Below, piece by piece: positions 58,411 to 64,000 of a stretch of DNA of 64,000 bases. The position numbers were made by a program, and so were the translations under genes. Under the pieces are notes generated by a model. It searched no databases. It was not told the origin of the DNA and worked only from the letters and a program-made list of their open reading frames with translations. Every line of letters begins with the position of its first letter. Within the stretch, counting starts at the first letter, position 1. The DNA is from Fimenecus sp052298855 (lineage in GTDB: Bacteria; Bacillota; Clostridia; Oscillospirales; Acutalibacteraceae). The stretch lies in contig DAVZXP010000002.1 in assembly GCA_052298855.1 (NCBI GenBank), forward strand, positions 201,315-265,314. Direction: 5' to 3'.

Positions 58411-59418
58411 ATGGCTAACAAATATAATCAGAAAATCAAGATACTTTATATCCTGAAAAATCTTATGAGGAACAGTGATGAAAATAATCCTCTTGATACT
58501 GAAAGTATTATTTTAGACCTTAAAAATCACGGGATTGAAGCAGAAAGAAAATCCATTTATAAGGATATTTCTGTTTTGCAGGAATTTGGGTATGATATTA
58601 TCAAGACACGCACACCGAAGTCAGGCTATTTTATTGCCGACAGAGAATTTGAGGTAGCGGAAATCAGACTTCTTTGTGACGCCATACAGGCGGCTAATTT
58701 CATTACGCAAAAGAAAACGAAACAGCTGCTCTCGAAAATTTATTCTCTTGTCAGCACCTCGCAGGCCGAGAAAATCAAGAATCAGGTTTATGTCGATAAC
58801 CGACCTAAATGCACAAACGAAAATATTTATTATACGATTGATAAGCTTCACACAGCAATTCAGGAAAACAGACAGGTTCAAATTGAGTATCGCAAGCGGA
58901 AAATAACAGCTTCAAACGAAACCCAATATGAAACAAAGACGCATTTTATAAGCCCTTATGCGCTTATTTGGTCGAACGATCATTATTATCTTGTCGGAAA
59001 CAATCGCAATTACTCAAATATTATGATTACAAGAGTTGACAGGATAAAATCCGTTGAGGTGCTTACCGATTCCCCGTGCAGAAGCTTTTCGGATGTGTCT
59101 GAATATAAGGACTATTTTGACTCTGCCGATTATGCGAATAAGCATTTCAGTATGTTTTCGGGCGACCCTGAATCTGTCGAGCTTATTTGTTCAAACGAAC
59201 TGATTGATGATATTATTGATAAGTTCGGCGATAACGTTCCGATTTTGAAGCATGGGGATGAAAGATTCAAAATAATTATCAATGCCGCAGTCAGCGAAGG
59301 TCTTGTATCATGGATAATTCAATATGGCAATAAAATTGAAGTTAAAAAGCCGGATACCCTCAAAAAAATGATTTTGAACAGGGTAGACGAAATAAAAAAT
59401 GTATATCGTATTTTATAA
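58411..59418 (+). CDS. WYL-domain transcriptional regulator
   Basis: The protein (335 residues) has an N-terminal helix-turn-helix of the DeoR type (KIKILYILKNLM, DLKNHGIEAERKSIYKDISVLQEFGYDII) and the WYL domain, with HFISPYALIWSNDHYYLVGNN at about 175-195. A C-terminal WCX-like extension follows. Such regulators sense ligands, in some cases nucleic acids, through the WYL domain. It probably regulates the preceding GH2 gene, from which it is 15 bases apart. Confidence 0.88.
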   Translation: MANKYNQKIKILYILKNLMRNSDENNPLDTESIILDLKNHGIEAERKSIYKDISVLQEFGYDIIKTRTPKSGYFIADREFEVAEIRLLCDAIQAANFITQKKTKQLLSKIYSLVSTSQAEKIKNQVYVDNRPKCTNENIYYTIDKLHTAIQENRQVQIEYRKRKITASNETQYETKTHFISPYALIWSNDHYYLVGNNRNYSNIMITRVDRIKSVEVLTDSPCRSFSDVSEYKDYFDSADYANKHFSMFSGDPESVELICSNELIDDIIDKFGDNVPILKHGDERFKIIINAAVSEGLVSWIIQYGNKIEVKKPDTLKKMILNRVDEIKNVYRIL

Positions 59419-59450
59419 TTTTTGATTTTCAGAAAATTAAGATTCAGGAC

Positions 59451-59479
59451 TTGAAATATTTACAAAATTATTATAAAAT
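59451..59479 (+). promoter_or_regulatory. promoter of pgk-tpiA-gpmI
   Basis: TTGAAA (59451-59456), 17-bp spacer, TAAAAT (59474-59479); a 34-base leader leads to the pgk start. Confidence 0.65.
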
Positions 59480-59519
59480 ATAGAGCGAAAGAATTTGAAA
59501 TTTGAAAGGATGTATCTCT

Positions 59520-60716
59520 ATGAGCAGTGCATTGAACAAAATGACTGTTGAAGATTTTGACGTTAAGGGCAAAAGAGTTCTTGTTCGTTGCGACTTCAAC
59601 GTAAAAATGGAAAACGGAGTTATTACAAGCGATAAGAGAATTGTTGCTTCGCTTCCCACAATCAAATATCTTATCAAAAACGGCGCAAAGGTTATCCTTT
59701 GTTCGCATCTCGGTCGTCCTAAGGGCGAGGTTAATCCCGAATTTTCAATGAAGCCTGTCGCTGAAAGACTTTCTGAGCTTCTCGGACAGGAAGTAAAAAT
59801 GGCTGACGACGTTGTCGGCGAAAGCGCACAGAAGCTTGCCGCTTCTCTTAAAGACGGCGAAGTTCTTCTTCTTGAAAATGTTCGTTTTGAACCCGGCGAG
59901 ACAAAGAATGATCCTGAGCTTTCAAAGAAATTTGCAGCTCTTGCAGACCTCTATGTAAATGACGCTTTCGGCTCGGCTCACAGAGCACATTCTTCAACAA
60001 CGGGTGTTGCTGATTATCTTCCTGCTGCTTGCGGTTATCTCATTCAGAAGGAAATTCAGTTTATCGGCGGCGCACTTGAAAATCCGAAGAGACCTCTCGT
60101 TGCTATTCTCGGCGGCGCAAAGGTATCGGATAAAATCGGTGTTATTACAAACCTTATTGACAAGTGCGACACACTTATCATAGGCGGCGGTATGGCTTAT
60201 ACATTTATGAAGGCTCTCGGTCATCAGATCGGCGATTCACTTCTTGAGGCTGACAAGGTTGACCTTGCTAAGGAAATGATGGAAAAGGCTAAGGATAAGG
60301 GCGTTAAGTTCCTTATTCCCGTTGATAACAAGGTAGGTAAGGAATATAAGCCCGATACAGAGGCTATGATTGTTAATTCAGATGAAATTCCCGACGGTTG
60401 GATGGGTCTTGATATCGGTCCTAAGACACAGGAAATTTTCGCTGATGCTGTTAAGGATGCAGGCACTGTAATTTGGAACGGACCTATGGGCGTTTCCGAG
60501 TGGGACAACTTCGCTTCCGGTACAATCGCAGTTGCAACGGCAATCGCTGACAGCAATGCTATCTCAATTATCGGCGGCGGCGACTCTGCTGCTGCTATCC
60601 AGAAGCTTGGCTTCGCTGATAAGATGTCACACATCTCAACAGGCGGCGGTGCTTCTCTTGAGTATCTTGAGGGCAAAGAGCTTCCCGGTATCGCAGCTCT
60701 TAACGATAAGAAATAA
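59520..60716 (+). CDS. pgk: phosphoglycerate kinase
   Basis: Pgk (398 residues) makes ATP from 1,3-bisphosphoglycerate in glycolysis. Motifs include KRVLVRCDFNVKMENG, SHLGRPKGEVNPEFSM, ENVRFEPGETKNDPELSKK, VAILGGAKVSDKIGVI and the nucleotide loop SIIGGGDSAAAIQKLG. GAAAGGA lies upstream of the ATG at 59520. It begins the lower-glycolysis unit pgk-tpiA-gpmI and has strongly biased codon use. Confidence 0.98.
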   Translation: MSSALNKMTVEDFDVKGKRVLVRCDFNVKMENGVITSDKRIVASLPTIKYLIKNGAKVILCSHLGRPKGEVNPEFSMKPVAERLSELLGQEVKMADDVVGESAQKLAASLKDGEVLLLENVRFEPGETKNDPELSKKFAALADLYVNDAFGSAHRAHSSTTGVADYLPAACGYLIQKEIQFIGGALENPKRPLVAILGGAKVSDKIGVITNLIDKCDTLIIGGGMAYTFMKALGHQIGDSLLEADKVDLAKEMMEKAKDKGVKFLIPVDNKVGKEYKPDTEAMIVNSDEIPDGWMGLDIGPKTQEIFADAVKDAGTVIWNGPMGVSEWDNFASGTIAVATAIADSNAISIIGGGDSAAAIQKLGFADKMSHISTGGGASLEYLEGKELPGIAALNDKK

Positions 60717-60722
60717 TTTATT

Positions 60723-60753
60723 ATTTGCAGGTAGGTTATTCTTACCTGCAAAT
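60723..60753 (+). promoter_or_regulatory. intercistronic stem-loop between pgk and tpiA
   Basis: ATTTGCAGGTA pairs exactly with TACCTGCAAAT over 11 bp. TTCAATG, not a T-run, follows, so it is probably a processing or stability element. Confidence 0.55.
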
Positions 60754-60777
60754 TTCAATGAATAGGAGAAAAATATT

Positions 60778-61545
60778 ATGAAAAAATCAGTAAGAAAAGC
60801 AGTTATTGCAGGTAACTGGAAAATGAACAAAACTCCGTCTGAGACAACGGCTCTTATCAATGAGATGAAGCCTCTTGTATCAGATGCGGATTGCGACGTT
60901 GTTCTTTGTGTTCCCTATATCGACATTCCCGCAGCTGTTGAAGCAGCTAAAGGCTCAAACATTAAAATCGGTGCTGAAAACATTCACTTTAAGACTTCGG
61001 GCGCATACACAGGCGAGATTTCGGCTGATATGCTTAAGGAAGCAGGCGTTGAATATGTAGTTATCGGTCACTCTGAAAGAAGAACTTATTTCGGCGAGAC
61101 TGATCAGACTGTTAACCTTCGTACACTTGCTGCTGTTAATGCAGGTTTTACAGCTATCGTTTGCGTTGGCGAGACTCTTGAGCAGAGAGAACTCGGCTAC
61201 ACCGAAACACTTCTTAAATATCAGACAAAGATGGCTCTTACAAACGTTAAGCCTGAGCAGCTCAAGAATGTTATCATAGCTTATGAGCCTGTATGGGCAA
61301 TCGGCACAGGCGTTACAGCTACTGCAGAGCAGGCTGACGAGGGTAACGGATATGTTCGTGCCGCTATCGCTGAAGCATACGGTGCTGATGCTGCTGAAGC
61401 AGTTACAGTTCAGTACGGCGGTTCAATGAATGCTAAAAATGCTGATGAGCTTCTTGAAAAGGTTAATGTTGACGGCGGTCTTATCGGCGGTGCTTCACTT
61501 AAAGCCGAGGATTTCTCAATCATCGTTAAAGCAGCTTCCAAATAA
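60778..61545 (+). CDS. tpiA: triose-phosphate isomerase
   Basis: TpiA (255 residues) interconverts dihydroxyacetone phosphate and glyceraldehyde 3-phosphate. It has IAGNWKMNKTPSE (catalytic lysine), the catalytic histidine in VVIGHSERRTYFGE, the catalytic glutamate in AYEPVWAIGTG, and the phosphate loops YGGSMNAKNA and GGLIGGASL. The full barrel is present. It lies between pgk and gpmI in one unit. Confidence 0.98.
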   Translation: MKKSVRKAVIAGNWKMNKTPSETTALINEMKPLVSDADCDVVLCVPYIDIPAAVEAAKGSNIKIGAENIHFKTSGAYTGEISADMLKEAGVEYVVIGHSERRTYFGETDQTVNLRTLAAVNAGFTAIVCVGETLEQRELGYTETLLKYQTKMALTNVKPEQLKNVIIAYEPVWAIGTGVTATAEQADEGNGYVRAAIAEAYGADAAEAVTVQYGGSMNAKNADELLEKVNVDGGLIGGASLKAEDFSIIVKAASK

Positions 61546-61563
61546 TCGAGTGAAGGTGAAAAT

Positions 61564-63105
61564 ATGAAAAGACCTGTTGTTTTATGTATAATGGACGGCT
61601 TTGGCAATAATCCGTCCGAGTACGGCAATGCTATCAAGGCGGCAAAAACGCCTAATCTTGATAAGCTTATGGCTGAATATCCCATGACTTATATCGGTGC
61701 TTCCGGAATGGATGTCGGTCTGCCCGACGGACAAATGGGTAACTCCGAAGTAGGTCATACAAATATCGGCGCAGGCAGAGTTGTTTATCAAGAGCTTACA
61801 AGAATTACAAAGTCAATTCAGGACGGCGATTTCTTTGAGAATGAAGCACTTGTCGGTGCAATTGAAAACTGCAAAAAAAACGGTACAGCTCTCCATTTAA
61901 TCGGATTGCTTTCAGACGGCGGCGTTCACAGTCATAACACTCATCTTTACGGACTTTTGAAGCTCGCAAAGGACAATGGACTTGAAAAGGTTTATGTTCA
62001 CGCACTTCTTGACGGTCGTGACGTTCCTCCCGCTTCGGGCGTTGAATACATTGAAGAGCTTGAAGCAAAGATGAAGGAAATCGGTGTTGGCGAAATCGCA
62101 ACTGTAATGGGCAGATTTTATGCTATGGACCGTGACAATATGTGGGATAGAGTCGGTATGGCTTATAACACAATGGTTAACGGCGAGGGAATAAAGACAG
62201 ATGATGCTGTTGAGGCTGTCAAAAAGTCATATGAGACTATCGACGGCGACGGTAAGCATCTTACAGACGAGTTTGTTATGCCGACTGTTTGCTCAAAAGG
62301 CGAAAGCATCAGCGAAAATGATTCTGTAATTTTCTTTAATTTCCGTCCCGACAGAGCAAGAGAAATTACAAGAACATTTGTAGACCCCGACTTCAAGGGA
62401 TTTGAAAGAAAAGCATTCTTCCCGCTTTACTATGTATGTATGACACAGTATGACGCAGAAATGCCTAACGTTCATGTTGCATTTAAGCCGGAGGCTCTTG
62501 TCAATACGATGGGCGAGATTATTTCAAAGCATGGCTTAAAGCAGTTGAGAATTGCCGAAACGCAGAAATACGCTCATGTTACATTCTTCTTTAACGGCGG
62601 CGAGGAAAAGGTTTATCCCGGTGAGGACAGAGTTCTTATTGACTCTCCGAAGATTTCAACCTTTGACCTCAAGCCCGAAATGAGTGCTTATGAGGTTTGC
62701 GACGCAGCTTGTGAAAGAGTTTTGAGTGACAAGTATGATGTTGTTATTCTTAACTATGCTAACTGCGATATGGTTGGACATACAGGCGTGTTTGATGCGG
62801 CTGTTAAGGCTGTTGAAACCGTTGACGAGTGCGTCGGCAAGCTTGCCGATGCTACACTTAAAATGAACGGTGTAATTCTTATCACAGCTGACCACGGTAA
62901 CGCTGATAAGATGTATGAGGATGACGGTTCGCCGTTTACAGCTCATACGACAAACCCCGTTCCGCTTATCGTTGCAGGCTACGGCAACGACTTTAAGCTT
63001 AAAGAAAAGGGTGGCAAGCTCTGCGACCTTTCTCCGACAATGCTTGATATTATGGGTATTGAGAAGCCGAAGGAAATGACGGGCGAATCGCTTATCGAAA
63101 GATAA
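61564..63105 (+). CDS. gpmI: 2,3-bisphosphoglycerate-independent phosphoglycerate mutase
   Basis: GpmI (513 residues) moves the phosphate between 3- and 2-phosphoglycerate using manganese. The alkaline phosphatase-like site has LCIMDGFGNNPSEYGNAI, the nucleophile serine in GQMGNSEVGHTNIGAGRVV, then HLIGLLSDGGVHSH, HALLDGRDVPP and the metal site ITADHGNADKM with AHTTNPVP. It is the last gene of the glycolytic unit, before a strong terminator. Enolase and gapA are not adjacent. Confidence 0.98.
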   Translation: MKRPVVLCIMDGFGNNPSEYGNAIKAAKTPNLDKLMAEYPMTYIGASGMDVGLPDGQMGNSEVGHTNIGAGRVVYQELTRITKSIQDGDFFENEALVGAIENCKKNGTALHLIGLLSDGGVHSHNTHLYGLLKLAKDNGLEKVYVHALLDGRDVPPASGVEYIEELEAKMKEIGVGEIATVMGRFYAMDRDNMWDRVGMAYNTMVNGEGIKTDDAVEAVKKSYETIDGDGKHLTDEFVMPTVCSKGESISENDSVIFFNFRPDRAREITRTFVDPDFKGFERKAFFPLYYVCMTQYDAEMPNVHVAFKPEALVNTMGEIISKHGLKQLRIAETQKYAHVTFFFNGGEEKVYPGEDRVLIDSPKISTFDLKPEMSAYEVCDAACERVLSDKYDVVILNYANCDMVGHTGVFDAAVKAVETVDECVGKLADATLKMNGVILITADHGNADKMYEDDGSPFTAHTTNPVPLIVAGYGNDFKLKEKGGKLCDLSPTMLDIMGIEKPKEMTGESLIER

Positions 63106-63118
63106 TTAACGCTTAATT

Positions 63119-63158
63119 TTAACGCAGTACATTCTTTTTGAATGTGCTGCGTTTTTTC
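63119..63158 (+). terminator. terminator of pgk-tpiA-gpmI
   Basis: AACGCAGTACATTC, a TTTTT loop and GAATGTGCTGCGTT (one G-U pair), followed by TTTTCTG. Confidence 0.85.
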
Positions 63159-63167
63159 TGCCAAATG

Positions 63168-63196
63168 TTGACGGTTTTGACAAATTATGTTATAAT
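63168..63196 (+). promoter_or_regulatory. promoter of the AbrB-like regulator
   Basis: TTGACG (63168-63173), 17-bp spacer, TATAAT (63191-63196), about 25 bases before the ATG. Confidence 0.6.
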
Positions 63197-63220
63197 CACA
63201 CTTGGTTTGGCGGTGATATT

Positions 63221-63469
63221 ATGAAATCGACAGGAATTGTCAGAAGTATTGACAAAATGGGTAGAATTGTGCTTCCTATGGAAACAAGAAAGCTCCTTTC
63301 TCTTACCGAGGAGGGCTCGGCGGTTGAGATTTATACCGATAACGATATGGTTATTTTGAAAAAATATACGCCTGCTTGTCTTTTTTGCAACAGCGCTGAT
63401 GACCTTATAGAGTATCACGGCGTAAGGATATGCCAAAACTGTGTTAAAGAAATGGAAAATCTTTTATAA
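63221..63469 (+). CDS. AbrB/SpoVT-type transition regulator with a zinc ribbon
   Basis: The protein (82 residues) begins with the swapped-hairpin AbrB DNA-binding domain: STGIVRSIDKMGRIVLPMETRKLL and VEIYTDNDMVILKKY. The C-terminal part carries CLFCNSADDLIEYHGVRICQNC, a four-cysteine zinc ribbon found in clostridial members. It probably controls genes of the transition to stationary phase. GGTGAT precedes the ATG. A DUF188 gene follows 14 bases after its stop. Confidence 0.9.
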   Translation: MKSTGIVRSIDKMGRIVLPMETRKLLSLTEEGSAVEIYTDNDMVILKKYTPACLFCNSADDLIEYHGVRICQNCVKEMENLL

Positions 63470-63483
63470 CAGAGGCAAATTTT

Positions 63484-63927
63484 ATGATTGTAATTGATGC
63501 GGACGGTTGTCCGGTTGTTAATTTAACCCTTGATATAGCTCAAAGGTTTGGGGTTAAATGCTGTGTTGTTGCTGACACCTCACATAGCTTTGATTTTGGC
63601 GATAAAGCCGAAATTATTACGGTTTCAAAGGGTGCTGACAGTGCTGATTTCAGAATTGTAAACCTTATAAAAAACGGCGATATTGTCATAACTCAGGATT
63701 ACGGGCTTGCGGCAATGTGCCTTGCAAAAACCGATTGTGTATTAAATCAAAACGGCTTGATTTATTCACAGAGTAATATCGATTCTCTTTTGGCACAACG
63801 CCATATTTCAAAGAAAATCAGACGGGCAGGGGGCAGAACAAAGGGCCCTGCAAAACGCACTGTCGAACAAGACGAAAATTTTTCAAAAGCACTTATATCA
63901 ATACTCCAAAAAAGGACTTTGGTTTAA
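63484..63927 (+). CDS. DUF188 (YaiI/YqxD) family protein
   Basis: The protein (147 residues) has the family pattern MIVIDADGCPVVNL, VVADTSHSF, GADSADFRIVNLIKNGDIVITQDYGLAAM and the basic C-terminal part KKIRRAGGRTKGPAKRT. The acidic residues in DADGCP, ADSAD and TQDYG form a PIN-like nuclease site in distant homologues, so a nuclease role is possible, but none is established. Its stop codon is inside the terminator stem. Confidence 0.9.
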   Translation: MIVIDADGCPVVNLTLDIAQRFGVKCCVVADTSHSFDFGDKAEIITVSKGADSADFRIVNLIKNGDIVITQDYGLAAMCLAKTDCVLNQNGLIYSQSNIDSLLAQRHISKKIRRAGGRTKGPAKRTVEQDENFSKALISILQKRTLV

Positions 63928-63945
63928 ACCAAAGTCCTTTTTTTA
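63914..63945 (+). terminator. terminator of the abrB-DUF188 unit
   Basis: GGACTTTGGTTT and AAACCAAAGTCC form a 12-bp perfect palindrome followed by TTTTTTTATT. It includes the TAA stop codon of the DUF188 gene. Confidence 0.85.
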
Positions 63946-63966
63946 TTGTCTAGCAATTGATGAAAA

Positions 63967-63988
63967 CCCCCGGTTCTACCGGGGGAAA
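63967..63988. repeat. short dispersed palindrome, copy 2
   Basis: CCCCCGGT and ACCGGGGG pair around a TCT loop. The core CGGTTCTACCGGGGGAAA differs by one base from the copy at 34246-34263. Confidence 0.5.
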
Positions 63989-64000
63989 AGGAACGCTTTA

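Overview
The window looks like a piece of a chromosome from a low-GC, Gram-positive anaerobe of the Clostridia, probably an Oscillospirales/Ruminococcaceae-type gut bacterium. The evidence is AGGAGG-type ribosome binding sites, TTGACA/TATAAT promoters, a type III glutamine synthetase, a TepA-SpoIIIE pair, an AbrB with a zinc ribbon, Rex, DUF6273 and M64 surface proteins, and the gene order SRP RNA-dnaX-ybaB-recR. This placement is inferred from gene content; no rRNA is present.

Layout. (1) 0.2-3.9 kb: a secreted M64 (IgA-type) peptidase followed by a tightly coupled 42-residue peptide gene. (2) 4.1-7.8 kb, minus strand: SRP RNA, dnaX, ybaB, recR, smpB and tmRNA. (3) 7.9-13.1 kb, plus strand: GH20 hexosaminidase, glycerol kinase, malic enzyme and a pair of small membrane proteins. 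(4) 13.1-16.1 kb, minus: acyl-CoA ligase and PlsC-like acyltransferase. (5) 16.4-26.0 kb, minus: glnN-purF-pyrG-carA-carB, one colinear block that makes glutamine and then spends it at the glutamine-dependent entry steps of purine, CTP and carbamoyl-phosphate synthesis, behind a strong promoter and a structured leader. (6) 26.0-31.3 kb, minus: a copper operon (csoR, copA with a fused and apparently separately startable CopZ domain, then two acetyltransferases and an MFS carrier). (7) 31.4-33.3 kb, minus: NUDIX hydrolase and iron-type alcohol dehydrogenase. (8) 33.4-35.5 kb, plus: YgjP-like metallopeptidase, initiator tRNA, an AT-rich island and tRNA-Leu(UAA). (9) 35.6-38.1 kb: polar amino acid ABC transporter. 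(10) 38.1-44.6 kb: envelope proteins, a MarR operon containing a frameshifted membrane protein and a flavodoxin, a GHL10 lipoprotein and a cell-wall amidase. (11) 44.7-48.6 kb, minus: acn-icd-rex. (12) 48.7-53.2 kb, plus: tepA-ftsK-ComEC-like hydrolase-DUF3006. (13) 53.2-56.4 kb: rpsB-tsf and an MreB-type gene, then tRNA-Leu(UAG) on the minus strand. (14) 56.6-59.4 kb: GH2 glycosidase and WYL regulator. (15) 59.4-63.1 kb: pgk-tpiA-gpmI. (16) 63.2-63.9 kb: AbrB and a DUF188 protein.

How the parts work together. Aconitase and isocitrate dehydrogenase provide 2-oxoglutarate, which feeds glutamate and glutamine, and glnN sits in front of three glutamine consumers. Rex is encoded last in the acn-icd-rex unit. 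Rex-like palindromes lie at the acn promoter and at the alcohol dehydrogenase promoter, which suggests an NADH-responsive circuit contained in the window. CsoR has an exact palindromic operator between the -35 and -10 boxes of its own promoter.

No phage, complete transposon, CRISPR array or recognisable defence island is present. The most unusual items are the 42-residue peptide, the glutamine block with its leader, the internal CopZ start, ribosome-site-sequestering leaders at csoR and tepA, an extra base in the T-stem of the initiator tRNA, and a three-copy 20-bp-period repeat in the AT-rich island. All function calls rest on reading motifs by eye; no database search was run.
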